Assembly: GCA_022818135.1 (NCBI GenBank)
Contig: JAFMSR010000001.1
Location: forward strand, 5,309,663 to 5,373,662
Origin: Saxidomus purpurata
Taxonomy: Eukaryota > Mollusca > Bivalvia > Venerida > Veneridae
Direction of reading: 5' to 3'
Length of the DNA stretch: 64,000 nt
The notes beneath the pieces are model-generated. The model saw nothing but the letters and a program-made list of their open reading frames with translations. It was not told the origin of the DNA and ran no database searches. This document shows, piece by piece, positions 32,870 through 44,861 of the stretch; position 1 is the stretch's first letter; each line of letters begins with the position of its first letter. A program made the position numbers and the translations under genes.

Positions 32870-33312
32870 AATTGAACAGGGTTTCGTTGCTGCAGCTGAA
32901 AGAGAAGTTGAAATTACTTTAAATGGTAAATGGTGAACTCAAATTTCTCTAACGTTGTCAAGAAATTTTCAACAAGCAGAACATTTCGAACATCCCATGT
33001 CAACGTAATAAAAACCTTAACGAACGAATTAGCTGGTAGTAACTCTGTTTTATTCTGCGTAATTTCAAGTTATTTACAAGTAGTATTTTACGATTTACTT
33101 TTATCGGGATAACAGTTCTACGTTCTTCTCGTTATTACACAAGTTTCTGTCTTAATCAGGTTATAATGTAATAAAGATACGGATAATGGTACTTTCATTT
33201 AATGTTGAAAATTGAAATGGTACGTAACGAGAACAAATTACCAAGCTTGAAATAAGTAATTTTCTTTAACTTCTATTGCTCCTGCATGTTGCAATTTGTT
33301 TTACATTGTTAA

Positions 33313-33480
33313 AGAGACACTCCATAAAACTGGTGTCAAATTACTTCAAGGACATAAATAATAGACTATTTGCAAGTTTTATTACTAAACCTAAAAGTTT
33401 TGTCATTATCGGTAAAATCACCGTTTGAAAATATATTGCAGTACTTAACCATTCAATAATCTACGTAAAGTTGTTGTTTT
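33313..33480 (+). repeat. Family B repeat, partial
   Basis: It runs from GACACTCCATAAAACTGGTG to AAAGTTGTTGTTTTC and is 3'-truncated. Confidence 0.65.
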
Positions 33481-34003
33481 CAAATAAGAAGTGGTACAAA
33501 TTGAAGGTATTTAAAATGATTATTTTCTACCAAAATGAGTCTTTTTTATACGCCCGAAAGGAATGTATTAAGGAAACATCTGCGGTGAGTGTCGTCCACA
33601 CTGCCCTCTTTGTAAGTCTAACAGTTTTCTTTGACCTGACTTAATTTGGTGACAATATTTAGTGGCATAATGTCTATGATAAGTTTGATAACCAGTCAAA
33701 TACCCTCAGGCACTTTTAGATTATTGCAATTGAATTGGCTATAAAATATTATAGACTACATAAGTGTGTTTAGGATTTTGACTTGTTCTACCTCTAAATA
33801 CAAATGTATAGTGTTCACATAAATGTTTAGTCTATAACACATGGTCAGAATGTCCAAACATATGAATTTCTCCACGCACATTTTATGTTTAAGTGGTTAT
33901 AGCTCATTCTAAAGCCCTGAAACAGTCATTTTTCTTCATATTTGTACTTGTTCTACCTTCTAACCGACCGGCACGTGTGAACAACATTTTTCATATTAAT
34001 GTT
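33481..34003. other. Intergenic; possible C2-like 5' end
   Basis: ATACGCCCGAAAGGAATGTATT at about 33549 resembles the 5' end of the C2 Helitron-like family, followed by unrelated AT-rich sequence. Weak. Confidence 0.3.
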
Positions 34004-34312
34004 AAAGCTGCTCGCTTTCAGATTTTGGTTAAAAATAAAGTTCTTCAAACTGTATTAAAATAACATACTTTAGAATATATAGTCATATAAAAAGGTTCCA
34101 GTACAAATTTCTGTAAATTATATCTGCAGATTTGAAATAATACTTTACAAAATACTAAAGCTTTGCAAACGCTTTTGAAATTTCAATATAAACATAGTGT
34201 AGCGGTGGCGAAACACCAGCATTTTTAACCGATTTGTTTGCATTTTTACTTCTTTTGCTGATTTTAGCATTAAGTTTTATATTTATATAGGGCAACTGTG
34301 AGAGACTTTGAC
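34004..34312 (+). repeat. MITE A, degenerate copy
   Basis: It runs from TTAAAGCTGCTCGCTTTCAG, follows the family to the TTTATATTTAT block and ends in a weak CTGTGAGAGA terminus. Confidence 0.7.
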
Positions 34313-35039
34313 CAGCTATAGTATTCGACCAATTAGTTTTCCCCCACTGGATACCTCTTATGACAGGAGCCAATCGGACGTTTATTATGTATTCACAGAG
34401 CATGCTCCTCTACCGTTCTTCTCACTGCTAGGTCACCTTGCCATTGCAAGAATAATGTCTACCACGGTGCGTATTAATAGTTATTGGTGTGATAGAAAAA
34501 TAAATCCGCCATATTTATAACTTCCGGTAACCAATAAACATCCTGTCCATGTGGTGTAGCGAAATCGAAAAAACTTCTTTCTTATTTATGTTATAGGTGT
34601 TCACACATCGATGCACCATGTGCAAATAAGAAAACGTGTCTGATAGTCATTGATCACGTGACCGGCGCTGGACGAATAATAGTGCAGCCATGTGACTGCT
34701 GACGTACTATTCGACCATGTACGATATTTTTTCCAGTGTCACTATATGGCCACTACACAATATTTTGGCTTTACTTTATCTGTTATGTATTTTCATGATT
34801 TTTATATAATTAGTTCGATGCTTGGTTTAAAACAATAGAAGGAAATCCCTGCAAACTTCATAGTGCATTATAATATCAATGCTGCTTGTAACTTTACATA
34901 CTAACATGCTGCATCTCGTCATGTGTATAAGTGCATGCGTCTGTCTGTACATCCGTATACGTCAGTATAACTATCAGTTCATGTGCCCATCCTACATATG
35001 TTTGGCCTTACAAATATAGTTTCGTGAAAATGTGTCCAT
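34313..35039. other. Intergenic, nothing recognised
   Basis: No supported feature. Confidence 0.4.
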
Positions 35040-35650
35040 AAAAGTGGATAAATGATAATCTTTGTTTCACTCTATTATGTTTTAAAGCATAAAAATTAAC
35101 AAATGCGCCCTGCTATGCGAAAAGTAACGTTATATTCTAGGTATTAATCAAGATATAAATCACTGATTAATGTTTCATTTAAAATTATGATGGTCACTTT
35201 GAAGGGTAATATCACTTTAATTTAGTGCGAAGCTATTTTTAAGCAGGTTTTTTGAAACCTACTGGTCGTATGTCGGGCGGGAAGGCGGGCGTCAAACATT
35301 AGTTTCCGTTCAATTACTTGAGTTAGGAGTAACCAATTGCAATGAAACTTTAGTTTAAGGTAGCTTGCATGGAAACGCAGCTTTGGATATGAATTTGGGT
35401 TCACTAGGGTCAAGGTCAAGGTCACTGTTATTACCCTTTAAAGTGACCATCATAATTTTAAATGAAACATTAATCAGTGATTTATATCTTTATTTGTATA
35501 TGTCAATTACAGAAATAACTTGGTAAAACTTATTTTTATATGTTTTTAAAGCATCCACTGTGTTTTTAGCATCATCGCCCTGTTAACTATAAACAAATGT
35601 GACCATTTTCAAGGGTTAATGTCATCTTTGAACAAGATCTGTACGCGCAC
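35040..35650 (+). repeat. Family G repeat with ~62-bp inverted repeats
   Basis: Positions about 35150-35211 and 35430-35492 are inverted copies (ATATAAATCACTGATTAATG ...). Between them lies a block with AGCAGGTTTTTTGAAACCTA and GGTCAAGGTCAAGGTCAC. The downstream part (AGAAATAACTTGGTAAAACT, CATCCACTGTGTTTTTAGCA) recurs inverted at 43380-43460. Confidence 0.65.
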
Positions 35651-37213
35651 GTTGTTTATTTGCCAAAATTAAATGTGTTGATTTAACTAAAATGCTAATC
35701 TAAATATACGCCAAAAATTAGAAGCTTTTACCGGTTAGTATTTTATTAGCAGGTTTTTACCATGCTTTTCACATAGGCGTCAATATAAATTTTTTCGAAA
35801 TGCCGTTTAGAAGAAGATTCTTTACGCGGCATTGAAACTTTAGATACACCGAATTACATGAGAATTATATATTACTAATGCTGATTCATAACAATACATC
35901 TAATAGCTCAGTAACAAAATACCGACTGACCCTATTATAATACAAGAAAATTTGAAATTACGGAGGTGTTGTTTATAATTTTTTTATAGTTAAATGATGC
36001 TAACACAGGGATTCTATTACAACATGTCAAAGTACGACCGTTTTATTTATGTAATTAACCTATACAAAAAAGGATAATAAGTGTACACTTTATTTTGGGG
36101 AGTGTCCTTTTTCAAATTATCACGTCAATTAAAAAGTCTCAATATTTCTGTGGTTTTGGTCGTACTTATTTGTAGACCTGTCTCCTTGAAAAAAACTAGT
36201 GTGTCCAAGGCGGGTGGCCGCTAAACTCTAGTTTCCGATATGACTTTAGTTCGCGATTCGAATCGCGAATTGTGAACTGCAAACCAACTTTACGGGTATA
36301 GCCATTGGTATGTTTATTAAAGAATTCACGTGCATATTTTCAAAATGCGTTGAACAAAACGACACGACTTCTAACAAAATGTGGAAACATAAATGATTTT
36401 ATATTGTGCTTAAAAAAGAAGACTTGACAGTGTTCTCGGCTCGGAAGAGGCCATATATAAAAGGCAGTGCTTGGTAATGATCATCTTTGGACCGAGCTCT
36501 GCTCTGAGCTTTTTAAATAGTGACATTAAAATAGTAATGACATTAGGATGAAAGTTACTTAGTAAACAGGAAGTGTTAGATTATGCAGTGTAATGGTTCG
36601 GTAAAACGTATCTGCAGCACCGTCCGCGGCTGATGGTTCATTTCGCGACGCACAGATCAGAATTTACAACATGTCTGTTCTGCGTTGTATTTCTTTAAAG
36701 TTGTGGCTCTTACAACACCACTTGTTTTATTAGCATACAACAAATAAAAATAAGAAATTGCATTTGAACGAAGCTTCTTGATATTTGGAAGGCTAACTCA
36801 TGTTTCAACAATCCAGGATTCTCCTTTCTTATTAAACGTAAGAATACAAGCAGCCGTGTTAAAAAGGCTATTCGGTTACAAGACGTATGTGTGAAATGTA
36901 TGTGTCATGAATCAGCAAAAGAAAATCACCAAATGATAATCCTGTAATTCTTGGTTTATTTGGAAGTAAAATAAATTTAAAATGCCCCGTAATACACTTT
37001 CAAACGGCGACTTCGAAAAAACGTAATTTTCACGCCTCTGTGTCAAAATAATAAACGCCTGCTTATAAAATACGAAACGGTAAAAGTTTCTAATTTTTGG
37101 CTTATATTTAGAATACATTTTAGTTAAAAACATATTAAATTTCGGTAAATTAATCAGTTGGTACCAAACACTAAGGTAACTTGAGAATTTTTATATAGTA
37201 TGCTTCAACCTTA
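35651..37213. other. Intergenic, one perfect palindrome
   Basis: The only structured feature seen is the 20-bp palindrome at 36250-36269. Nothing else was recognised. Confidence 0.4.
36250..36269. repeat. Perfect 20-bp palindrome
   Basis: TTCGCGATTCGAATCGCGAA. It could form a cruciform or bind a dimeric protein. It is GC-rich against an AT-rich background. Confidence 0.7.
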
Positions 37214-37443
37214 AAGACAAAATAGAAGGTCGTACACCAGTTAATAGTAGTCAAGGTCCAAATCCTGCCCTCACTAAAGAGGAAGAGAGTGAAGTTGCTA
37301 CTTGGGCAATAAATATGAGCAAGATAGGTTATGGACGTTCCAAATAACAATTTCTTGAAGTCGTCCAGAAATTACTAGAAAAATATCCACGTCCAAGTAA
37401 ACATTGTAAACCTGGAAGGGAATGGTTGGAGGTTTTCTTTAAA

Positions 37444-37825
37444 CAGGCACTCCCTACATCTAGGAGATTATTTCCTCGAAATATAAATTATGTGTTCAAA
37501 GAACGTAAAACGATATATAAGTACAATTTCAACGAAGAAGCGATGGCGAAAAATGCCTCATTTTACCACAAGTAATTGAGGTCACAAATATTGAGGCTTT
37601 TTGTAATAAAGCACATCAACCCATTAATTGTACAGCAACCACTCTTCATAGAATATTGGATAGTTAACGGTACTGCAGTATATTTTAAACCGCTGATTTT
37701 ATAAAAATGACTGGAAATGCATAGCTGAAACGTTTAGGTTATTTTATAATACTTCCAAAGATTCTATGTATTTATGTTTTAGAGGTCATGTAGTTTGACA
37801 TCAGTTATAGGGTATGTCCCTTTAA
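37444..37825 (-). repeat. Family B repeat, complete copy
   Basis: It runs from GGCACTCCCTACATCTAGGA to GTTATAGGGTATGTCCC followed by TTTAAA. Its left edge touches the transposase codon TTT AAA at 37438-37443, which fixes one end of the family. Confidence 0.85.
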
Positions 37826-37837
37826 ACCAGGATACTA

Positions 37838-38390
37838 GTTTTAGCTCACTTGGCACAAAGTGCCAGAGTGAGCTACATCGTATTAGGATCGCATTCAATC
37901 CGTCGTACATAGCACATCCATCAACATTGTCCTTCAAAGGACATTTCCTCTGAAACCACTTGCCCAATAATGATATATCTTGGACGGGATGTGCCTTGCA
38001 CAAAGTCTTTTCAAGGTTGTTCAAATAATTCGATTCCATGCGGAACTCTGGTTGCCATGGTAACAGAAAGAAAAAAACTTTATAAATCTTATTTTCAAGA
38101 AAGGAAAGCATAGAGCTTAGATATTTAACTATGGGATGACCTAGTGGACCTCAACCAAGATTGTTCAAATTACGACCCCCGATCCAAAATTGACCCGGCC
38201 TGGGGGTTACATGTTTTTTACATACTGTAGCTTATATAAGAAAAACTTTAAAAATCTCTCTAAAACCACAAAGTGTAGAGCTTAGGTATTTAGCAATGGG
38301 ATACATTGTAACCTAGTAGACCTCTACCAAGATTGTTAAAATTATGAACCCATGGTCAAAATTTACAGCTCCTGGGTTGATCTAAATACA
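37838..38390 (+). mobile_element. Helitron-like element (AGCTCACTTGG type)
   Basis: It starts TTTTAGCTCACTTGGCACAAAG, like element E, with short degenerate units containing CACAAAGTGTAGAGCTTAGG. No clear 3' hairpin is seen, so the end is approximate. Confidence 0.5.
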
Positions 38391-38517
38391 CTTTCAAAGA
38401 AGATCTTATGGCGAAAAATGCCTCAATTTACCACAATTAATCAATAAAGAGGCCGTCTGTAATAAATCGCATCCACCCATTAATTGTACAACAATAACTC
38501 TACATAGAATATTGAAT

Positions 38518-39766
38518 CTATTTATCCCCGGGAACTCCAGTTAATTAAAACTAACAATTTGGATACTGGTGCTTCATTTTTAGATTTACATCTCTCTATT
38601 TATAACAATATTATACATACCAAAATTTATGACAAGAGGGATGATTTTAATTTTAATATTGTAAATTTCCCCCATTTGGATGGGGATGTACCTCATGCTA
38701 CATCTTATGGGGTATACATTTCTCAGTTAATTCGGTTTGCCAGAGCGTGTAGTCATGTTGAGGATTTCAATGAACGTAATCAATATATTACAAATAAACT
38801 TCTTCAACAGGGCTACCGTTATTACAAATTACGTAAATATTTTTGCTAAATTTTACTATCGTAATTCTGATTTGGTTTTGAAATTCAATAGTAATCTAAA
38901 GACTCTTCTGCGAGAAGGTATTTCAAAACCCGATTTTTATGGGGATGTGGTTTACAAACTTCGTAAGATTTTGTGTCATGGCAATTTTCCAACTGTATTT
39001 GCTAAAATTATAAAACGTTTTGTTAAAAGAGGTTACGACCCTACTGTTTTGAGACACACCGCATGTTTGGTGTTCAACCCGTTTACAGTTGGACGCTATG
39101 CTTCCCTCTTTGATTGTGTCTGACGGAAGAGGGGGAGGACTCTGTGATGGGCAGTTTTTAAATCCCACTGGGACGAAACTGTTTTGATTTCTGTCCTCTG
39201 GCCTGTTTCGTCGGGCCCTTAAGGGTGTTTCTCTTGGTGCTCTGCCTTCTGCAAATGCATTGAGTACATACGTTTTTTGGTTGTCAAGGTTTTTTTTTTA
39301 TATATTTATACACGAGCATTTTTGTGTTTCACATATCATGCCTTTTGTTTCCATTGCGTGTGTTAGAGATTCACCTAGCAGGGATTACTTTTATTTACAC
39401 TGTCCTGTGACTTTGGAACATGGTGGGGGTAAGAGTGAGGTTGGGTGCGCACCATAAACCGGTTTAAGCTCCCCAGTGGTGTTTTTGCCACTGACCGTTC
39501 CAAGGCGGTGCCCCACTGTGTTCCGTTAATTGTTCGTTTTGTCCTCGTGTGTTTGCTTTGTGTGCTTGTGTGTGTTGGTAATGTATGTTTGTGTGTGTAA
39601 ATGATTGTGTGTGTGTGTGTGTGTGTGTTGTGTGTGCGTGCGTGCGTGCGTGCGTGCGTGTGTGTGTGTGTTGGTGGTGTGCACTTCTGGGTGCTGTGGG
39701 GCTCGTTTTGGGGAGGCTGCGTTTTTGGTACGTGGCATTCCCTGTTTGATATTATTTTTGTTTTTA
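38518..39766 (+). mobile_element. Longest copy of the RT retroelement family
   Basis: It contains about 200 codons of the retroelement ORF (38523-39123), a 3' UTR with CCCTTAAGGG, the GT/GTGC microsatellite (39570-39670) and the T-run end. It is inserted in family B. This copy shows that all the short GT-rich fragments in the window are 3' ends of one retroelement. Confidence 0.85.
38523..39123 (+). pseudogene. C-terminal part of an RT-bearing retroelement protein
   Basis: It begins YPRELQLIKTNNLDTGASFL and has DLHLSIYNNIIHTKIYDKRD and YGVYISQLIRFARACSHVED, motifs found C-terminal of the RT core in invertebrate retroelement proteins. The frame breaks at a T5 run near 38841 (stop at 38847-38849) and continues one frame over from FAKFYYRNSDLVLKFNSNL to ...ASLFDCV, TGA 39121-39123. 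Removing one T restores it, so the break may be recent or a sequencing error. The catalytic YxDD motif is upstream and absent. Penelope-like or non-LTR; I cannot decide. Confidence 0.7.
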
Positions 39767-40274
39767 TGGTACTGCAGTATTTTAAACCGCTGATTTTATA
39801 AAAATGACTGGAAATGCATAGCTGAAACTTTTAGGTTAAGTTATAATACAGTCAAAGATTCTATTATTTATGTTTTGTAGGTTATTTAGTCGTCATCAGT
39901 TATAGGGTATGTCCCTTTAAAAGAAATCCATCTTTAGCACTTCGAGTGCCAGAAAAATCAAAAGCAAGAGCTTTTTCATGTACGAGGAAAGCAGTCTTCA
40001 AGTGGCTTATGGATTTAGAACACTACCTCACTAATGAGGAAAATTGTCCAGAGCTTCTGCATTATCCAGGCAGAATCTATAATGCCGATGAAGCCGGGTT
40101 CCGCTTGAATCCAAAGTCTGAAGGGAAAGTTCTAGCACAAGTTGGAACAAGATGTGTATGCCATATCGAGTTCTGATCGCACTCAGATAACTGTTCTTGC
40201 GTGTGACATTGCATTTCATTCTACCAATGGAAATATTTCCAGGTGAACGTTTCAAATATAATCCTCTCCACGGT

Positions 40275-40317
40275 TGTGTTGTGTTTTTGGGGGGGGGCGT
40301 TTTTTGGGTGGGGGTTT

Positions 40318-40349
<32 letters not shown>

Positions 40350-40352
40350 CCA
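40275..40352 (+). repeat. Degraded retroelement module with homopolymer runs
   Basis: TTGTGTTTTTGGGGGGGGGC... then about 30 T. The order GTGTT, G-rich, TTTT follows the retroelement 3' module but most bases are replaced by homopolymers. It interrupts the transposase after FKYNPLHG. Consensus error is likely. Confidence 0.5.
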
Positions 40353-40586
40353 AACACTTACCTTGGGAGGTCAAAAATGGTTGGATGGACTCGGAGGTAT
40401 TTTACATGTGGGTTGCCAATTATTTTGTGAATTGCATTCAACCTGGAAGACCTGTCTTGTTATTTGTTGATGGGCACTCCACTCATATCGACGGTCAGAC
40501 CACTTAGTTTTGTAAAGATAATGGTATTATCTTATATTGACTACCTGCACACGCAAGTCACATTATACAGCCTTTGGATGTGGCTT

Positions 40587-40666
40587 AAAAGTGAGGTTGG
40601 GTGCGCACCAAAAACCGTTTTAACCCCCCCAGGGGTGTTTTTCCCCCCCCCCCCCCAAACCCCCCC

Positions 40667-40739
<73 letters not shown>

Positions 40740-40752
40740 ATTTTTTTTTTTA

Positions 40753-40802
<50 letters not shown>

Positions 40803-40836
40803 TTGTTTTTTTTTTTTTTTTTTTGGTTTTTTTTTG

Positions 40837-40904
<68 letters not shown>
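40587..40904 (+). repeat. Degraded retroelement copy, C then T homopolymers
   Basis: It begins as a recognisable copy (AAGTGAGGTTGGGTGCGCAC, AAAACCGTTTTAACCCCCCC, AGGGGTGTTTTTCCC) and then becomes about 240 bp of almost pure T. It splits the transposase between IIQPLDV and FRPLKLN. The poly-Phe/poly-Lys open frames here are artefacts. Confidence 0.7.
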
Positions 40905-40905
<1 letters not shown>

Positions 40906-41387
40906 CTTTCGGCCTCTTAAACTAAACTTGGCAAAGGCTGTAAAGAAATACAAAGACACTAATCCTGGTCAATGTCTCACAACAATAGTATTTTCTAGGA
41001 TGTTTAAGGAGGCATGGGATGCTTCAAATAAACCTGAATCCCTTAGAAATGGCTTTCGCGACATCGGGCTGTATCCTTGGAATTGTTCCGCAATAAATGA
41101 TATTAAGTTCTCACCAAGTGCAGTTTTTACAGAGCCTCCTGTAGAGTCTACTAGTGCATCTGCATGCATTCATACAGCTGTTGCTGCATCTTCTGATCAA
41201 CCAGGTGCTTCTGGGGATGCACATACATGTAGTGTATCACCCCCGACTGTTGAAACTTAAACTGCTACAGTCCCCAATGTTCCTCTTACTGCAGCTGTGT
41301 CACGACCGTCAGTGGACACGCCCACTACAGCCACTGGCTCTGTCTCTTTAAGTCATGAAAATATTATATCATACCCAAATATTATTT

Positions 41388-41452
41388 CTTTAAAAAAAAA
41401 AAAAAAAAAAAAAAGAAATGCCACCAAAAAAAACACCCCCCCCCCAAAAACC
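41388..41452 (-). repeat. Degraded retroelement 3' end (minus)
   Basis: An A-run, then GAAATGCCACCAAAAAAAAC and a C-run, mirrors the inverted 3' module (GGAATGCCACGTACCAAAAA). Again it is homopolymer-rich and lies within the transposase gene. Confidence 0.5.
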
Positions 41453-41513
41453 AGCCTATGAAACGTGCTGAAATTCCTAAAGCACTCACATCAAAGCAAA
41501 TGGAGATGTACTT

Positions 41514-41858
41514 AAAGCTGCTCGCTCTGAGATTTTGGTAAAAAACAAGTTCGTGAAACTGCATGTAAATAACGTATTTTAGAACATATAGTCATATAAA
41601 AAGGCTCTAGTACAAATTCCTGTCACGTTTATTTCTAAATTTCAAATAGAACGCTATCAAATTCAAAAGCGTTGCAAATGCTTTTGAAATTCCAATATTA
41701 ACATATAGTGTAGCGGTGCCGTGTAACTGACAAAATTTCTACCTAGATTTTTGCTTATATTTTGATTCTAGCCTTTAGTTTTATATGTATGTATAAGAAT
41801 GTCAATTTTAAAAAAAACAACATTTTTCAACGGTAGCTGAGAGCGAGCAGCTGTAAAG
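41514..41858 (+). repeat. MITE A in the transposase 3' end
   Basis: It runs from TTAAAGCTGCTCGCTCTGAG to GAGAGCGAGCAGCTGTAAA. The transposase reads MEMYL before it and KVKSIEKQEKELKEQKR after it, so the insertion site is exact. Confidence 0.85.
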
Positions 41859-42118
41859 GTTAAATCAATTGAAAAGCAGGAAAAGGAACTGAAGGAACAA
41901 AAACGTAAAAAAGAAGGTCAGGTCAAACGCCAGTTGAAACTGTAAAAGGAATCACAGAATAAAAATAAGAAAAAGAAAAGTTGTAGCAAAACATAATGTA
42001 GAGTATGTAATGAAGTATATTCAGAGCAAAATTCTGTTTCGTGGGTTGGTTGTAATGGTGAATTTGATCGATGGTTTCATATTAAGTGCACAGATATTGA
42101 TGTAGATTATGAAAACTG

Positions 42119-42578
42119 ATTGATTGTTCCTTTTAATGCGCTCAATGTTTTATGAATTTGACCATCTTTAATTATAATGAATAGCACAATGCAAATAAAT
42201 CGTAAATGAAACATATTCATTTCTTTATATCTAATACGGGTTTGGAAAATTTTACATGTAAGTGAGGAAGTGATTAGTTCTTTGAACAAATATGAAATGA
42301 ATGAAAATCGCCTTCGAAGGATCGGTAAACATTATTGTTCAGTATGTGGCTTTAAAATTGATATCTTTAAACACCAGTATCGGTCAATCATGCCGTTATC
42401 TTCCGGTTTCGGGTGAAGTGAATCTATTATGTTACCATGATTCGATTGTTTATTAATTTAACATTAACAATCGCACTGCAGTAAATTTTTCAATGGAAGT
42501 ATCGCTGTACAGTCACTGAACAACAAATTATATCTTTTCTCGATTGTTGAGTGTAGTGTGAAAATACATTTTTTCTTT
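42119..42578. other. Presumed 3' region of transposase relic; nothing else
   Basis: AT-rich, no further domain or terminal repeat recognised. Confidence 0.35.
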
Positions 42579-43275
42579 ATTAGCTCAGGGTGAGCTTTTC
42601 TAATGGATGTCTGTCAGTCGTCCGTCAACATTTTGATTTAAACGACATCTCCTCTAAGACCACTTTGACACTGTTGATGAAACTATGCAGGGATTTTCCT
42701 TGCATGAACCTCTACCAACATTGTTCAAAGAAATCTATGCAATGCAGAACTATGGTTGCTAAGGCAAAAATAGGAAAACCTTAAACAAATTCGTCTCTGA
42801 AACCACAAGGCCTAGAGCTTAGACATTTAGCATATAGCATTGTCCACTGGACCATTTACGAAGATTGTTCAAATCATGACCCTCGGACCAAACATGAGCC
42901 CGCCCGGGGGTCACTTGGTTTTTACAGTCTATATAGGAATAACTTAAATCTTGATCTCTGAAACCATTGGGGTTAGAGCTTGGATATTTAGCATGTAGCA
43001 TTGCCTGGTAGACTTTATCCAATAATGTTCAAATTATGACTCCCTGGGTTAAAATTGATCCCGCTCGTTTGGTTTTACATAGGCTCATAAAGAAAAAAAA
43101 ATTAAAAATCTTTTCTGAAACCACAGGCCTCTCTGAAACCACGGGCCCTAGAGCTGAGATATTTGGCATGCAACATTGCCTAGTTAACTTCTACAATGTT
43201 TGTTCAAATCATGACCTCTGGGTCAAAATGACTCAGCCCGTGGGGTCTCTTGATTATACAGTAGTCGGAACGTAA
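42579..43275 (+). mobile_element. Helitron-like element (AGCTCAGGGTGAGC type)
   Basis: It starts TTAGCTCAGGGTGAGCTTTT and has a short GTCYGTC tract. Units of roughly 135-150 bp recur with TGAAACCACAAGGCCTAGAG, TTGTTCAAATCATGACC and variants. The 3' end is unclear. Confidence 0.55.
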
Positions 43276-43700
43276 CAGTTGTTAAAGTTATATTACCCTT
43301 AAAAACGGTCAAATTGGTTTATAGCGTGTTTGGTACGTGGCATTCCCTGTTTGATATTATTTTTGTTTTTATAGTTGAGAATGATGCTCAAAACACAGTG
43401 GATGCTTTAAAACATATGAAAAATAAGTTTTACCAAGTTATTTCTGTTTTTGACAAATACAAATTAAGATATACATAACCGAAAGGGTGAAATTTTAATT
43501 TTTGAGTAGGATAGTCAAAAAAGATTTTTACAGATTTCCTCTATATTCAGTGTGAATGAAAGTGTTATATAGATCGTTATTTGTGGGTTATAACTATGGC
43601 AATGCTTACTATTCTGGGAGTAAAAATCACTGGTTAATGTTTTATTTAAAATTTTGATTTTGATTTGAAAGAAAATGCTGACTTCACATTGAATTATTAT
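43276..43700 (-). repeat. Family G repeat with retroelement fragment
   Basis: On the minus strand it matches 35510-35600 (ACTTGGTAAAACTTATTTTT, AGCATCCACTGTGTTTTGAG). A 48-bp retroelement 3' fragment (43326-43373, GTTTGGTACGTGGCATTCCC...) is inserted. Confidence 0.65.
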
Positions 43701-43711
43701 TCATTATACCC

Positions 43712-44498
43712 CCAAAGCGAAGTTTAGGGGGTATATATGACTTCCGGTGATGGTCGGTCGGTTAACCTGAAGTACGTTAGGTCGGTCAGTTTGTCGGGCG
43801 GTCTGTTGCATTTTCCTTGTCCGGAGCATAACTTGAAAACTACTAGTTGGAATGGCATTAACAACTTCAGACAATGGTCAAGCACATTCATGAGGAAGTG
43901 CAGTGCACAGAGAACTATAACTCCATCTTCGACTAATTACAGGGTGGGGTATTTCCTCTTTTTTTTTTCTTTGATCCAGAGCATATTTATGAAAACTAAT
44001 AGTTGGAATTAAATTCAACTTCATACAATGGTCAAACACATTGATAGGATGTGCATTGCACAAGTACCATAACTCCATCTTGACTAGATTACAAAGTTAT
44101 TGCCCTTTGTTACTACCTTTCCGTTGTCAGTGCTTAACTTGAAAACTACTAGTTGGAAGTCAATACAACTTCATACAATGGTCACGCCAAATCGAACCTT
44201 TAGCTATCGTGCAGTGCACAGGACTACCATAACTCCATCTTGACTAATTGCGACATTATTTGATTTTTTTTGAGTCCTTTGTATTCTTTTCCCTGTTACT
44301 GGTTTATTTTCCGAAAACTCGACAAGTTGGAATTCATAATACAACTTCATACAATGTTACAAGCACAGTGAGAGGAACTTCTAAGAACAATATCTGCGTT
44401 TTTAGTTTGTTTGCAAAGGTTTTATGTTACTACGAACTTCTTCAGTTTATAAAGCAATCCTTTTGGGGGTATTAATCACATTTAGTGATAGCTCTAGT
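43712..44498 (+). mobile_element. Helitron-like element C1, degenerate
   Basis: The ends are intact (ATACCCCCAAAGCGAAGTTT; AATCACATTTAGTGATAGCTCTAG at 44498). The GGTC microsatellite is present, but the array units are irregular with many small indels, unlike the exact 146-bp register at 3.8-4.9 and 30.5-31.2 kb. Confidence 0.7.
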
Positions 44499-44861
44499 TC
44501 GTCAATGCAATACGGGCAATAATGACTTCCGGTACAGGTCGAAGACAGTTAAACCTGAAATACGAAATTTATTTCTATTTTATCGACGGAATTTCTCCTC
44601 AATATTTGAACTGTTGTTGCTATGGCATTCTCCTAAAAATGCAGCCGACAGGGAATATAGGACCCTTAATTCTTTCAGGATTTTTCCAAGGGAACATCAA
44701 CTATTTTCGAAGGTGATGAACAGGGTGGGGTATTTACTCATTTATTTTTTGATTTTCATGCCGTTTGTTTTTATGAAAATAGATAACTTTTTTAAATTCC
44801 ATATCTGCACCGAAAAACCATGATATGATATGATTATTACCAAGTTATTTATTGGGTAGAT
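44499..44861. other. Garbled partial duplicate of C1 sequence
   Basis: Blocks ATGACTTCCGGTACAGGTCG and ACAGGGTGGGGTATTTACTC recur, altered, from 43737 and 43943 in the same order. Either a decayed second copy or poor consensus. Confidence 0.4.

Larger units (their letters stand above)
38393..39921 (-). repeat. Family B copy split by the retroelement
   Basis: The left part 38393-38517 (…GCGAAAAATGCCTCAATTTACC…ATAGAATATTGAAT) and the right part 39767-39915 (GGTACTGCAGTATTTTAAACC…GGGTATGTCCC, then TTTAAA at 39916-39921) join into one copy when 38518-39766 is removed. Confidence 0.8.
37214..42118 (+). pseudogene. pogo/Tigger-type transposase relic, multiply broken
   Basis: Pieces in order: the HTH/CENP-B-like region 37214-37443 (LKDKIEGRTPVNSSQGPNP, LTKEEESEVATWAI; one TAA), then 39922-40275 (NPSLALRVPEKSKARAF, YNADEAGFRLNPKSEG with the first catalytic Asp, FPGERFKYNPLHG), 40360-40586 (GWMDSEVFYMWVANYFV, LFVDGHSTHID with the second Asp, HASHIIQPLDV), 40905-41260 (FRPLKLNLAKAVKKY, FRDIGLYPWN), 41455-41513 and 41859-42115. 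The last piece has a Lys/Glu-rich coiled segment and a PHD-like CRVCNEVY...DRWFHIKC zinc motif. It is interrupted by family B with nested elements, by two homopolymer-degraded blocks, by MITE A, and by stops and frameshifts. The reading frame resumes cleanly across insertions. It cannot be active. Confidence 0.8.

Noticed and set aside
40464..40959. Long poly-Phe and poly-Lys open frames
   Set aside because: Pure homopolymer tracts within a degraded retroelement copy; consensus artefact or slippage, not a gene.
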